From Pelagicoccus enzymogenes (lineage in GTDB: Bacteria; Verrucomicrobiota; Verrucomicrobiia; Opitutales; Opitutaceae), in assembly GCF_014803405.1 (NCBI RefSeq), contig NZ_JACYFG010000003.1:1-58089 (forward strand): DNA of 58,089 nt, read 5' to 3'. The position numbers and the translations under genes were made by a program. The notes below the pieces were generated by a model. That model was not told the DNA's origin. It saw nothing but the letters and a program-made list of their open reading frames with translations, and made no database searches. Of the stretch, positions 42,176-51,441 are shown piece after piece (the stretch's first letter is position 1; each line of letters starts with the position of its first letter).

Positions 42176-42988
42176 CTAGCTTTCCAACTTCGCCAAACGG
42201 GAGGAGTACTCTCCTGCCGCTGGAAACGTCGCGCTTCGCACGTCCGCGCAATAGCGATCGACCGCTAGGCCGATGCGTTCGCTAAGCGTTTCGTACTTAC
42301 GAGCAAAACGTGGTTGGAAGCTGGCATCCATGCCGAGTAGGTCGTTGATGACCAAAACCTGTCCGGAAACGTCCGGACCGCAGCCGATCCCAATGGTCGG
42401 GATGGAAATCGCATTCGTCACCTGAGCCGCCACATCGCCCGGAATGCACTCCAGCACGATGGAGAAGCAGCCAGCCTGCTCCAGCATTTGGGCGTCTTCG
42501 ATCAAGGCGCGGGCCGCCGCCTCGCTTTTGCCCTGCATCTTGAAGCCGCCAAACTCGTTGACTGACTGAGGCGTGAGACCGAGGTGCCCCATGACGGGGA
42601 CTCCGCTGTCCACGATGTGCTCGACCAGCTGGATGTTGCCCTTACGGCGCTCCAGCTTCACCGCGTTGGCGCCGGCTTTCATGAGCTGGTCCACCGCGTC
42701 CATGGCATGGTCGATGCCCTTGCGATTGGAGAGAAAAGGGAGATCGGCGATGATGACCTTGTCCGGGGCCCCGCGACGCACGGCAGCGGTGTGGGCGGCG
42801 ATCATTTCGACGGTGGCGTGAACGGTACTGTCAAAACCATGCACCACCATGGCGCAGGAGTCGCCGATTAGAATCGAGTCAACGCTCGTGGCGTTCACGA
42901 TTTTCGCGGTCGCGGCATCGTAGCAAGTCACCATGGTGATCGCTTTGCCGTCCGCCTTCCATTTGAGGAAGTCAGGTATGCTTTTCAT
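42176..42988 (-). CDS. panB: 3-methyl-2-oxobutanoate hydroxymethyltransferase
   Basis: 270 residues with TIM-barrel motifs MVTCYDAATAKIVNATSVDSILIGDSCAMVVHGFDSTVHATVEMI, ADLPFLSNRKGIDHAMDAVDQLMKAGANAVKLE, PVMGHLGLTPQSVNEFGGFKMQGK, CFSIVLECIPGDVAAQVTNAISIPTIGIGCGPDVSGQVLVINDLLGM. It makes ketopantoate. First gene of the minus-strand run; the promoter should be in the 219-base gap shared with murA. Confidence 0.96.
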   Translation of the reverse strand: MKSIPDFLKWKADGKAITMVTCYDAATAKIVNATSVDSILIGDSCAMVVHGFDSTVHATVEMIAAHTAAVRRGAPDKVIIADLPFLSNRKGIDHAMDAVDQLMKAGANAVKLERRKGNIQLVEHIVDSGVPVMGHLGLTPQSVNEFGGFKMQGKSEAAARALIEDAQMLEQAGCFSIVLECIPGDVAAQVTNAISIPTIGIGCGPDVSGQVLVINDLLGMDASFQPRFARKYETLSERIGLAVDRYCADVRSATFPAAGEYSSRLAKLES

Positions 42989-43207
42989 GTTTCGGGTGCC
43001 TGTCGCGAGGATCAGGATCCTAATTTGAGTTAATACTGATTTCTTGGTGCCCCGGGTCGCTGGAACAAGTTCTCAACGCTCGAGACCCGTGTAACAAACG
43101 AACGAAAGCCGTATTTTCAATGCAAAACGGATTGATTCACTTTTCGTCCCCATTTCCGGTTGAAATGCGTCAAGCGGATCGCGAAGCTGCCAGCCGATTC
43201 TTCCCTC

Positions 43208-44500
43208 ATGGCAAACCTCATCGTACACGGCGGCAAACCTCTCTCCGGAACCATTACCCCATCGGGCAATAAAAACGCGGTTTTGCCGATCCTGTGCGCC
43301 ACTCTTCTCACCGACGAACCGGTGACCTTAAGCAACGTTCCCGCCATCACGGACATCGAAAAGCTGGTCCGCTTCTTCCGCGAGCTCGGCTCCCGCATCG
43401 ACTGGGATCGCGAAGCCAAGACCATGCGGCTTGACCACTCCGACCTCGGCTCGGACTTCGATCCGCAAACCTTGCCCCAAGGCATGCGCTCGGCCGTCCT
43501 GCTCTTTGCCCCTCTCCTGCAACGCTTTAAGGAAATCCACCTCGACTCCAACCCCAAGGGCTGCGCCCTCGGCATCCGCGAGCTCGACCCGCATCTGGAA
43601 ATCCTCACCTGCCTCGGAGCCAAGGTCGCCCACAACGGCGAGCTAAAGCTCTCCATAGCCGACACGTTCAAGGCCGCCTCCCACTGGGCAGACTACATGT
43701 CGGTCACCACCACGGAAACCTTCGTCATGGCCGCCGCCACCGGCAACGGCGTCTCCACTCTCACCAACGCGGCCAGCGAACCGCACGTGCAGGACCTTTG
43801 CCGTTTCTTGCAGAGCATGGGAGCCAAGATCGAAGGCATCGGCACCAGCGTCATCACCGTCACCGGCGTCGACTCGCTCTCCGGCACCGACGCCGCCATT
43901 TCCTCCGACCACCACGAGGTGGCGACTTTCCTCGCCTTGGGCGCCATCACTCGCGGCGACGTACGGATCACCCATTCCGTGCCACAACACTTCGACCTGA
44001 TCAACCGCAGCTTCGCTAAGCTCGGAGTCGCGATCGACTACGAGGGCGACACTGCCATCTGCGGGCCTCAACAAACGCTCAAAGTCCAACAGCCCTTCAC
44101 CTCCAATTTGCTGCCCAAGATCGAGGCGGCTCCCTGGCCTTATTTCCCTGTAGACTTGCTTCCACCGATGGTGGCCCTCGCCACGCGGGCCGAAGGCGTA
44201 ATGCACTTCTGGAACAAGGTTTACGAAGGCGGTTTCGCCTGGCTGCCTGAGCTGGTGAAGTTCGGCGCCCACGCGGTGGTGAGCGACCCACACCGCGTCA
44301 TCATCTTCGGCCAACGCCCCATGCGACCTGCCGAAGTGGAAGCTCCCTATATCATTCGCGCCGCCGTGGCGCTCTACATGACTGCGGCCAGCATCGAGGG
44401 CCGCTCCATCGTGAAAAACGCCGACCCTATCCGCCGCGCCCATCCGCACTTCGCGGAAAACCTGCGCAAGCTCGGCGCCGAAATCGAGTGGGACGAGTAG
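43208..44500 (+). CDS. murA: UDP-N-acetylglucosamine 1-carboxyvinyltransferase (MurA-like)
   Basis: 430 residues from ATG 43208. Lys22 in SGNKNAVLPILCATLLTDEP and Cys119 in NPKGCALGIRELDPHLEILTCLGAKV correspond to the catalytic Lys22/Cys115 pair. The rest of the fold (EPHVQDLCRFLQSMGAKIEGIGTSVITVTGVDSLSG, SDHHEVATFLALGAITRGDVRI) is present. The C-terminal portion, FPVDLLPPMVALATRAEGVMHFWNKVYEGGF, resembles the second MurA/EPSP repeat but is more divergent than usual. It catalyses the first committed step of peptidoglycan precursor synthesis; a paralogue may exist elsewhere. Confidence 0.9.
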   Translation: MANLIVHGGKPLSGTITPSGNKNAVLPILCATLLTDEPVTLSNVPAITDIEKLVRFFRELGSRIDWDREAKTMRLDHSDLGSDFDPQTLPQGMRSAVLLFAPLLQRFKEIHLDSNPKGCALGIRELDPHLEILTCLGAKVAHNGELKLSIADTFKAASHWADYMSVTTTETFVMAAATGNGVSTLTNAASEPHVQDLCRFLQSMGAKIEGIGTSVITVTGVDSLSGTDAAISSDHHEVATFLALGAITRGDVRITHSVPQHFDLINRSFAKLGVAIDYEGDTAICGPQQTLKVQQPFTSNLLPKIEAAPWPYFPVDLLPPMVALATRAEGVMHFWNKVYEGGFAWLPELVKFGAHAVVSDPHRVIIFGQRPMRPAEVEAPYIIRAAVALYMTAASIEGRSIVKNADPIRRAHPHFAENLRKLGAEIEWDE

Positions 44501-44503
44501 CCT

Positions 44504-44562
44504 TGTAGGAAGCGGCCTTGCGCCGCGATTGAAGTGGTCTCTGGTCCGCTAGGACAGCGGAC
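44504..44562. repeat. REP-like repeat (family A) and family C palindrome
   Basis: GTAGGAAGCGGCCTTGCG then CCGCGATT (44504-44530), then GGTCCGCTAGGACAGCGGACC-type palindrome (44541-44562), between convergent murA and amidotransferase genes. Confidence 0.75.
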
Positions 44563-44584
44563 CCTACCTCGTGGAATTGAGTCC

Positions 44585-45358
44585 TTACGCGCGACGCAAC
44601 TTAAGCTCTGAACCCGCTTTCTGCCGCGCCCCGGAACGCACGCGCTTGGCAAAGTTTTGCAGCAAGACTCCCATACGCTCGCACTCGCATGCGTTGATCC
44701 GTTGCTGGTAAGACATTGGGATCGTATCCACATAACCGTTACGCAAAAATGCCTGCCACAAGTACCGGAGGTCCTCGCTATTCATCTCAGGATGAAACTG
44801 GACGCCCGTCAGCAGGTCGCCAAGCGCAAAGGCTTGCACAGGCGTGTGAGCAGTAGAGGCGAGAAGTTCGCAGTCGGGCGGCAGGGTCAACACTGCATCG
44901 TTGTGCGTCTCCACAGACCAGATACAAGCGCCCTCGACGTCGTCGAAAATAAAATGCTGCCGCCCTTTTTCCGAAATTCGAATTGCCGGAGCGCCTAACT
45001 CGATTCCTTCCGGATGGCGGGCGACGTGGGCTCCCAAGGCCCGGCCCAGCAACTGAGCTCCGTAGCAGATGCCGAAGAAGGGAATCTCGTTATTCTTGCA
45101 GATCGCGATGAGGTCGAGCAAGTGGTCGTTGAAAGCGGTGTCCTCCCACGCCGACGCTTCGGAACCTCCCAGTATCACGCCATCCGCCCGCGAAGCCCGG
45201 CGGCAAAGCTCGGCATCCTTGGCAGTGGTGTACTCGAAGACGACGTCCTCCACATTGCGCAAACACGCTTCGTAGCAAGAGCGAGAACTCCATAGCACGC
45301 CGCCGTCCCCCGAAGGCAGAGAAAGGTCGAGCGGGTCTACGATGAGAAGCTTAGGCAT
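44585..45358 (-). CDS. Class I glutamine amidotransferase (GuaA/PuuD-like domain)
   Basis: 257 residues. Catalytic triad of class I GATases: FGICYGAQLLGRALGAHVARHP (Cys nucleophile) and GVQFHPEMN (His, Glu). Similar stand-alone domains act in glutamine hydrolysis or gamma-glutamyl-polyamine degradation. The C-terminal helical extension (LRYLWQAFLRNGYVDTIPMSYQQRINACECERMGVLLQNFAKR) is unusual, and the partner synthetase is not in the window. Function undetermined. Confidence 0.85.
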   Translation of the reverse strand: MPKLLIVDPLDLSLPSGDGGVLWSSRSCYEACLRNVEDVVFEYTTAKDAELCRRASRADGVILGGSEASAWEDTAFNDHLLDLIAICKNNEIPFFGICYGAQLLGRALGAHVARHPEGIELGAPAIRISEKGRQHFIFDDVEGACIWSVETHNDAVLTLPPDCELLASTAHTPVQAFALGDLLTGVQFHPEMNSEDLRYLWQAFLRNGYVDTIPMSYQQRINACECERMGVLLQNFAKRVRSGARQKAGSELKLRRA

Positions 45359-45423
45359 GGAATTAGAAAGTTGATAGCGCAGATTGGCGTTATCTTGCTG
45401 AGAACCAGTACGCGCGCCATCAC

Positions 45424-45464
45424 AAAAAAGGCGACCCAGCCTAGCGCTCGGGTCACCCTTTTCA
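45424..45464 (-). terminator. Rho-independent terminator downstream of the anti-sigma gene
   Basis: On the minus strand AAAAGGGTGACCCG..CGGGTCGCC followed by TTTTTT. Stem of about 8 bp with a loop of 12, and a T tract on both strands, so it may be bidirectional. Confidence 0.75.
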
Positions 45465-45498
45465 CAGTCTTTTAAAATTACTCAAGGACTCGTTAGGC

Positions 45499-46089
45499 CT
45501 ATTCCACTAAGGCGAACAAACGGTCGCCGTCCTCCCACATGGTAACGTCATTGGCCGCTAGGTGCACCTCGCGATCGGAAGCCTTCAGTTCTTTCAAGGA
45601 TCCGTTCAACGAAGCGACGTAGAGCGTGCAAAGTACGCCGGTGGTGCGGTTGCGGACCCTCATGTGCACGCCTTGCTGCCCTTCGAGAAAGCAGTAGCGA
45701 GCACCCACTACTTCGTAGGCGGAGAGCAAACCTTGCTTCACATGAGGCGTCACGGAGAAAGCCAAGTCCTTGAGGCTGCTTTGAACCTCGTCAAAGGAAT
45801 GGGCCTCCACGTCGAAAGGTCGCACCCCGTTATGGCGCATGGCGATTTCGCCGGCCACCTTGGTTGCGAACTTGGAAACGTCGTAGTTCTTGCCGATCTG
45901 GAAGGAAACCAGCATCACGAAGGCAGCAGCGGCTGCCACAGGCAGCCAAGGGCGCCACCATGCTCTGTCGTGAATTTCCTTCGCCTTCTTCCCTCGGGCA
46001 AGGATCGTCTGAACCGAAGCTGCCGAGAGGCTTTCCGCCATGAAACAATCGCGGATCTTCTGGTCTAACTGTTGATCGTCGGTAGTCAT
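45499..46089 (-). CDS. Anti-sigma factor-like single-pass membrane protein
   Basis: 196 residues from ATG 46089. The cytoplasmic N-terminus (MTTDDQQLDQKIRDCFMAESLSAASVQTILAR) is followed by one transmembrane helix (WLPVAAAAAFVMLVSFQIG) and a periplasmic domain of about 120 residues. Its position just behind an ECF sigma gene (19 bases) is the classic sigma/anti-sigma layout. The periplasmic part contains C...C residues (YCFLEGQ, GVLCTLYVA) that could sense redox state, as in zinc-binding ZAS-type anti-sigmas, although no H-x3-C-x2-C motif is present. Confidence 0.75.
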   Translation of the reverse strand: MTTDDQQLDQKIRDCFMAESLSAASVQTILARGKKAKEIHDRAWWRPWLPVAAAAAFVMLVSFQIGKNYDVSKFATKVAGEIAMRHNGVRPFDVEAHSFDEVQSSLKDLAFSVTPHVKQGLLSAYEVVGARYCFLEGQQGVHMRVRNRTTGVLCTLYVASLNGSLKELKASDREVHLAANDVTMWEDGDRLFALVE

Positions 46090-46108
46090 TTTGAATATCG
46101 AAGCGAGA

Positions 46109-46645
46109 TTACTTCTTCGTTGCGTCACGAAACTCTCCACCGAAGGCCTTCGCCAACTTCTGGCGAGCGCGGTGGATGTGACTGAGAATGGTGCCCCGTG
46201 GGGAACCCGTCTGTTCTGATATTTCCGTAGCCGTAAACCCCTCGACTACATTTAGATAAATTGCTTCCCGCTCCTCGGCTCGAAGCTTGCCGAGCACCAG
46301 CTCCATGTCGAGGGACACGCCGTTGGACTCGCCCTTGCCGGGTTCGGGAGATTTTTCGAGTGGCTCAAACTGCACGATCTTGTCGCGGCGCTTGATGTCA
46401 TAAAAAAGGTTGCGGATCGTCCTGAAGAGGACGGGAGTGCCCTCGACTCGGCCGTAGGCACGCATCAGCTTCAGCCACGCTTGCTGCACCAAGTCTTCCG
46501 CATCCTGATGATGACGGGCAATGGAGAGAGCGTAGCGATAGCCTGCCTGCACGAGCTCTGTCTCCGAGAGGGACTTGCTAGCGGTGTTGGAGGAGGTCAT
46601 CGGTTCGTTAGATCTATCGGGAAAAGTAAGTACTTCAGCGCTCAT
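46109..46645 (-). CDS. ECF-type RNA polymerase sigma factor
   Basis: 178 residues from ATG 46645. Region 2 is ELVQAGYRYALSIARHHQDAEDLVQQAWLKLMRAYGRVEGTPVLFRTIRNLFYDIKRR. Region 4 is LGKLRAEEREAIYLNVVEGFTATEISEQTGSPRGTILSHIHRARQKLAKAF with a clear helix-turn-helix. The linker is short, typical for ECF. Paired with the downstream membrane anti-sigma. ATG at 46726 extends with no family similarity. Confidence 0.9.
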   Translation of the reverse strand: MSAEVLTFPDRSNEPMTSSNTASKSLSETELVQAGYRYALSIARHHQDAEDLVQQAWLKLMRAYGRVEGTPVLFRTIRNLFYDIKRRDKIVQFEPLEKSPEPGKGESNGVSLDMELVLGKLRAEEREAIYLNVVEGFTATEISEQTGSPRGTILSHIHRARQKLAKAFGGEFRDATKK

Positions 46646-46839
46646 GTTCAACATGGATTTGATGTTCGGTTCGCCAAATTCATAGAAACTGCAGGGCGGC
46701 GCAGGCTTCGGTACGGCAAGCTGCACAGTCGGGAAACGCCCCGTGTTTGCGGCTGATTGCCAAATTTCGCCCGCGCTACAAAAATCCCTAGAAGCGCTTC
46801 AGTCGCGCCTCAGCCGCCTCGTAAAGAGGCCGGCGCGCC

Positions 46840-49212
46840 CTAGCTGGAGCTAGCGAGGTAGCGCTTGAGGTAGCACTCCAGTTGCTCGAACTGCACGGGT
46901 TTCGACAAGTAGCCGTCCATCCCCGCCTCGTGACATTCGCTCCGCATCCGCTCTGACGCATGGGCCGTCATCGCTACTATCGGAACCCTGCGTCCCGAGC
47001 TTCTTTCAGTCTCTGACTCGCGGATCACCTTGGTCGCCTCCAAGCCGTCCATCAACGGCATGCGCACATCCATGAGCACCAGATCGTAGTGGCTGTCGCG
47101 GAGCTTCTCCGTGGCCACGAGCCCGTTCTTGGCCCACTCGAAGGGAACCCCTAACTTGCGGAGCTTCGCTTCCACAAGCTTCATGTTCTCGACGTCGTCT
47201 TCCACCAACAGAACGCGATTGACCCCGAACTCCGGCGAGCGCGGAACGAGTTTCGGCGCGTCTCCCGATTCTCCAAACCGCTCGTCGTAAACGTAACGCA
47301 CCGGTACCGACAAGGAGAAGACCGAGCCCTTTCCGACCTCGCTCGATACGGAAATCTCTCCATCGAGGCACTCGGCAATGCGCTTGCAGATCGAAAGCCC
47401 CAGCCCCACTCCCTCGTGCTTGCGCTGCAGGGACATGTCCAACTGGGTGAATGGCTCGAAAATAAACTCCTGCATTTCCGGACTGATCCCCAAACCCGTA
47501 TCCTCAACTTGAATACACACTTCCACCTTTTCTCCGGGCAGTTCCACAACCTTTGCGTCCAGCCATACCTTGCCGCCGTCCTTGTTGTACTTGACCGCGT
47601 TGGAAAGGAAGTTGATGACCACCTGGCGGATCTTGCCCGCATCGGCGAAAAGCTGAACGCCTTCCGGGACGCATTTGGAGTCAAGGGTGCGCAACGCTAC
47701 TTCGATTCCGTTCGCAGCGCCGCTGCGCTCCGCTATGTCCATGGCGTTGCGGCAAAGGTCCGGTAAATCGAAAGCTTCCGGATTCGCCTCCAAACGCCCC
47801 CCTTGAGCTCGCGTAAACTCGAGTATGTCCGTTATCAAATTGAGCAGGTGCTCGCTGGAGCGCCGAATCGAACTCAGCATTCCCATCTGCTCCTCATTCT
47901 GCTCCGTGAGCATGAGCAGGTCCACGAAACCGATGATCGGATTGAGCGGCGTGCGCAACTCGTGGCTCATGACCGAGAGAAACTCGTCCTTGGAACGATT
48001 CGCTTCCTCCGCCGCCTGCTTGGAAGCCAGGAGAGCCTCTTCAGCTTTCTTGCGGTCCGAGATGTCTTGGATGAGGGTTAGGTAAAGGGAATCGGTTTCT
48101 CCTAGGACCTTGGCCAAACGCCGCACCGAGATGATAGCGAAAATCTGCACTCCGCCCTTGCCCTTCAGCCAGCGCTCCTCGCTGAAACCGGGCTGGCAGC
48201 GCTCCTTCAAGGCTTGGAAGGGTCCCACCTCTTTCTCTGCTTCTGCCGGCACCACCCAATCGTCGAAAACGGTCTCCAAAAGCGACGTCTCGTCCGTCTC
48301 CAGCAACTCGCCCAAACGCTTGTTCGCCTCCACGAAACGTCCCGAGCTATCCAAGATGGCCATGCCCGCGACTCCGAGTTCGAAATACTCGCGGAAGCGC
48401 TCCTCGTTCGACCGGATGATCGCCCCCTTCTCCTCGATCTGCTCCAACATCTGGTTGAAGGCATCGACCAAGACTCCCGTCTCGTCGTTGAAAACCTTGT
48501 TCTGCCGCTTGGAAAAGTCGCGATCTTGGGAAATGCGATGGGCCGTCTGAGCCAGCTCGAGAATGGGCACGGTGATGAGACGGCTCATGCGAGAGGCGAT
48601 CCAAATGACGAGCACGGCGCCCATGCCTAACAACAGGACGAAGAGCAAAGACTTGACCGCAAACGCTTCGTAAATCGGCCCTAAGTCCCCCACCAGGTAG
48701 ACATAGCCTCCCGGCGAATCCAATAAAGCGTTCTCGTTGAGAGCCGTTCCGAATCGCTCTCCAGTTTCAAGAGAACCAACCGGCTCCATGACTTCAATAC
48801 GACTCTTCAAGTAGGACAGTTCAACATAGCCCTGCGACTCGAATCGCGGTGCAAATCCATCAGGAATTTCACCGATACTGGCGAGTTTTACACTGTAGCG
48901 ATCAAAGACAGCACCGTAGATAAGTCCTTCGTTTTTGAAGAAAGCCCGCAACATCTTCTCAGCCCCAATAGAATCTTCGAAGTCTAAATGTGGCGTCGTA
49001 TCCATGGCGATAACTTCCCCCAACGACTGGTACTGGCTTACGATCGCCCGCCTCGAAAACGCATAGTCAAAAACCGCCAAAAGCACCACTGTGATAAGGA
49101 TCAGGCCCAATCCCGAAAGCCCGAGGATCAAGGCGATCTTGCGATTCAGCGAATAGTCGCTGACGCGGCGAAGCAGCTTCGCCCAAATGCTTGAAAAAAG
49201 CGCCCTCATCAC
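46840..49212 (-). CDS. Hybrid sensor histidine kinase with periplasmic CHASE8-like sensor, HAMP, PAS and receiver
   Basis: 790 residues. The first membrane helix (IALILGLSGLGLILITVVLLAVF) is followed by a periplasmic domain of about 140 residues, a second helix (SLLFVLLLGMGAVLVIWIA), HAMP, PAS (NEERFREYFELGVAGMAILDSSGRFVEANKRLGELLE), HisKA with FLSVMSHELRTPLNPIIGFVDLL, HATPase (NFLSNAVKYN, VEDTGLGISPEMQEFIFEPF, GVGLGLSI) and a receiver (VLLVEDDVENMKL...LVLMDVRMP). The periplasmic part and short AMDTTPHLDFEDSIGAEKML motif look like CHASE8, the YfiN sensor. Coupled to the upstream YfiR-like gene by a 4-base overlap, so the periplasmic protein probably controls this kinase. Confidence 0.9.
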   Translation of the reverse strand: MMRALFSSIWAKLLRRVSDYSLNRKIALILGLSGLGLILITVVLLAVFDYAFSRRAIVSQYQSLGEVIAMDTTPHLDFEDSIGAEKMLRAFFKNEGLIYGAVFDRYSVKLASIGEIPDGFAPRFESQGYVELSYLKSRIEVMEPVGSLETGERFGTALNENALLDSPGGYVYLVGDLGPIYEAFAVKSLLFVLLLGMGAVLVIWIASRMSRLITVPILELAQTAHRISQDRDFSKRQNKVFNDETGVLVDAFNQMLEQIEEKGAIIRSNEERFREYFELGVAGMAILDSSGRFVEANKRLGELLETDETSLLETVFDDWVVPAEAEKEVGPFQALKERCQPGFSEERWLKGKGGVQIFAIISVRRLAKVLGETDSLYLTLIQDISDRKKAEEALLASKQAAEEANRSKDEFLSVMSHELRTPLNPIIGFVDLLMLTEQNEEQMGMLSSIRRSSEHLLNLITDILEFTRAQGGRLEANPEAFDLPDLCRNAMDIAERSGAANGIEVALRTLDSKCVPEGVQLFADAGKIRQVVINFLSNAVKYNKDGGKVWLDAKVVELPGEKVEVCIQVEDTGLGISPEMQEFIFEPFTQLDMSLQRKHEGVGLGLSICKRIAECLDGEISVSSEVGKGSVFSLSVPVRYVYDERFGESGDAPKLVPRSPEFGVNRVLLVEDDVENMKLVEAKLRKLGVPFEWAKNGLVATEKLRDSHYDLVLMDVRMPLMDGLEATKVIRESETERSSGRRVPIVAMTAHASERMRSECHEAGMDGYLSKPVQFEQLECYLKRYLASSS

Positions 49213-49802
49213 CGGATCAACTCCACCGCCCCCCTCGATAGCCTAGACTCAATCTTGATGCCCGAATCCTTCGCTCGCTTCAGGTTGATCCCGTACTCCG
49301 GCTTGCGCAGCGAGGAAACCTGCAGCCGGATGATGCCGCCCTTTTCCAAAATGCTGTCATGCTCCCCGATCACCAAAACCGGCTTGCCCGCCAAGGAATC
49401 CAACAAATCCAACGGCAGCTTCGACTTGCCCGCAATGTAAACCAAATCGAAATCAAGGTCGTCCACTGCCGCGCCCGACAATTCCACCAGCTCGTAAGCC
49501 AAGGGGTATTTGTCACACAACTCCGAAAACATCTGCAGGTAGCCCTTCCCGCGGGTACGATCGTACACCCCAACGCGAATCCGTTGCCCCAACTCCACCT
49601 TGGCCTGACCGTCCCACTCCACGTACTTGAGAACTTTGAGGGCCAAGGTCGGGAAAATCTCGCGCTCGTCCACCCCGTCTCCCGGCGCCCCTTCCAAGGG
49701 CGGCAGCGAAACGAGCAATAGCGGAAGAACCGCAAACCAAGCGGGCTTTACAAATTTCAACAAGATCGCAGCGGAAAAAGGCTTAGAAAGGGACTCCGGC
49801 AA
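49209..49802 (-). CDS. YfiR-like periplasmic protein (DUF4154)
   Basis: 197 residues with a signal peptide (FVKPAWFAVLPLLLVSLPPLEGAPG). The family pattern is seen in FPTLALKVLKYVEWDGQAKVELGQRIRVGVYDRTR, FDLVYIAGKSKLPLDLLDSLAGKPVLVIGEHDSILEKGGIIRLQVSSLRKPEYGINLKRAKDSGIKIESRLSRGA. In YfiBNR a YfiR dimer represses the diguanylate cyclase YfiN. Here it sits next to a kinase with a YfiN-like sensor, suggesting the same sensor-repressor logic for a phosphorelay. ATG 49802 gives the best signal peptide. Confidence 0.85.
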   Translation of the reverse strand: MPESLSKPFSAAILLKFVKPAWFAVLPLLLVSLPPLEGAPGDGVDEREIFPTLALKVLKYVEWDGQAKVELGQRIRVGVYDRTRGKGYLQMFSELCDKYPLAYELVELSGAAVDDLDFDLVYIAGKSKLPLDLLDSLAGKPVLVIGEHDSILEKGGIIRLQVSSLRKPEYGINLKRAKDSGIKIESRLSRGAVELIR

Positions 49803-50084
49803 AACTGCCGGCTCTGGAGGCAGAGCTTAGAGCAGGCGGCAGCAAATACAACCCCGCCCTCAAAGGATGAAAATACTGCCACCGCAATTTACAACTATTT
49901 AGCACCCTTCTGTTCCCATTGGCAACGAACAGAAGCGACCCGCCAAGCGGAGGTCTAAAAATTCCCGGAAAGTCGCCCGCTCCTGTTGACCGTACCCCCA
50001 AGCCCCCTTCCTTGAAGCTGAAATCAACACGACCGGAGACCGGCGTCTGTTACCCGCCCAATCCGCCAACTCTAAGCAAACCCC

Positions 50085-50555
50085 ATGAACAGACAAAACG
50101 CGATCCACGACGAAGACCCCACGCTCCTAAAGTTCGGCGAGACCCTTATCAACCGTTTCCTCCTCATCGAGGCCCACCACAACGCCAAGCGCGCCTCCCC
50201 ACCCCAAGTCCTAAGTCCCCTCGCTCAGCTGCAAAAACTGCTGACCTATTTTCTCGACCAAACGCTGCGCTCGGGAGCTAGGCTGGAAGCCTTCTACCAA
50301 GACAAAGCCCACTCCTACTACCTAGAGTTCAACGCTTCGCTGCAAACCGCGATCCGGATCGAGCAAACGCTGGCAGCCTTCTTCGCCATCGGTCCCAAGC
50401 CCTACGTTCTGCATCGGTACGTGGGAGCCGCTACCGATTGCCTGAAGCTGAGCAGAACCGCCCCCCCTCCAGCCAAGGAACCGAATAGGCTTCCCTCCCC
50501 AATCACTCCAAAGAGAGCGCACCCTCTGACCGTAAAAAACCCCAAAAGCCGCTAG
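50085..50555 (+). CDS. Hypothetical protein upstream of the HDOD gene
   Basis: 156 residues. Helical, with RFLLIEAHHNAKRASPPQVLSPLAQLQKLLTYFLDQTLRSGARLEAFYQDKAHSYYLEFNASLQTAIRIEQTLAAFFAIGPKPYVLHRYVGAATDCLKLSR and a Pro-rich basic tail. No family recognised. It is the first plus-strand gene of the signalling cluster, 33 bases before the HDOD gene, so it may share the promoter in the 282-base gap. Confidence 0.55.
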   Translation: MNRQNAIHDEDPTLLKFGETLINRFLLIEAHHNAKRASPPQVLSPLAQLQKLLTYFLDQTLRSGARLEAFYQDKAHSYYLEFNASLQTAIRIEQTLAAFFAIGPKPYVLHRYVGAATDCLKLSRTAPPPAKEPNRLPSPITPKRAHPLTVKNPKSR

Positions 50556-50588
50556 GCAATCTGCCGATATCCTAGGGACGCGAGCAAA

Positions 50589-51440
50589 ATGGAAACCCCA
50601 CCTTCCGAAAGCAGTTTTGAAGAAACCGTGAAGAGCATCGGAGAGCTCCACGGCAACATGGCTGTGCTCTCCAAGCTGGACGCGGTCCTCAAGGACCTGA
50701 ACACCGACATCTCGGAGCCCGAGCGCCTCATCCAGTCCGACGGCGCCATCTCCGGCACCATCGTCCAGATCAGCAACAGCCCCCTCTACGGCTTCTCCGA
50801 AAAGAGCGACAGCATCGCCACCGCCCTGCAAAAAGTCGGCTACAACCAAGCCCTCAAGCTCGTCGGCATGGCCCTCTCCAAACAGGTCTTCATGCGCGAT
50901 CTCGAGTCTTACGGCATCACCGCCGACAGCTACTGGCGCTACAGCTACTTCACCGCCGTTTTCCTCGAGCGCCAAGCCAAGACGCTCGGACTCGACAGCG
51001 ACGAAGCCTACCTCTACGGCCTTCTGCACAGCATCGGGCGCGTCGTCATCAACGAGATCCTGCACGCCCGCCAAATCGAGGTCTTCTGGGACCGATTCAT
51101 TCCGGAAAAGGAATGGGAGCTCATGACCATCGGCTTCAACAACCACAAGGCAGGCGCTCTGCTCCTGCAAATCTGGGACTTCCCTCCCGAGCTCTGCAAG
51201 CGGGTGGAAACCCAAAACAACGCGCCCGCCCAAAGCAAGGACCCGCTCATCTGCTTGCTCGACTACGCCCGATCCCTCGCCAACTACCTGATCGACCCAC
51301 CGCGCCTGAAAGCCCTCTGCAAGCCCGGCGCCCACCCGATTCAAAAGCAGCTCAAGCTCAACGCGAATCAGCTGTACAAGGAAGTAACTGAAATCGAATC
51401 CCTAGTGGATGAGGTTTACGCAAGTTTGAAGGATTGCTAG
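50589..51440 (+). CDS. HDOD domain signalling protein (second copy)
   Basis: 283 residues. HDOD core: LHGNMAVLSKLDAVLKDLNTDISEPERLIQSDGAISGTIVQISNSPLYGFSEKSDSIATALQKVGYNQALKLV, later EAYLYGLLHSIGRVVINEI and WELMTIGFNNHKAGALLLQIWDFPPELCKRV. It is followed by the receiver-kinase after only one base, so the two are likely co-translated. HDOD proteins often act in phosphorelays together with histidine kinases, as here. Confidence 0.88.
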   Translation: METPPSESSFEETVKSIGELHGNMAVLSKLDAVLKDLNTDISEPERLIQSDGAISGTIVQISNSPLYGFSEKSDSIATALQKVGYNQALKLVGMALSKQVFMRDLESYGITADSYWRYSYFTAVFLERQAKTLGLDSDEAYLYGLLHSIGRVVINEILHARQIEVFWDRFIPEKEWELMTIGFNNHKAGALLLQIWDFPPELCKRVETQNNAPAQSKDPLICLLDYARSLANYLIDPPRLKALCKPGAHPIQKQLKLNANQLYKEVTEIESLVDEVYASLKDC

Positions 51441-51441
51441 C

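Noticed and set aside
46090-46140. Longer starts for the anti-sigma (46140) and sigma factor (46726) genes
   Set aside because: The added residues overlap neighbours or lack family similarity; nearer ATG codons match family length.
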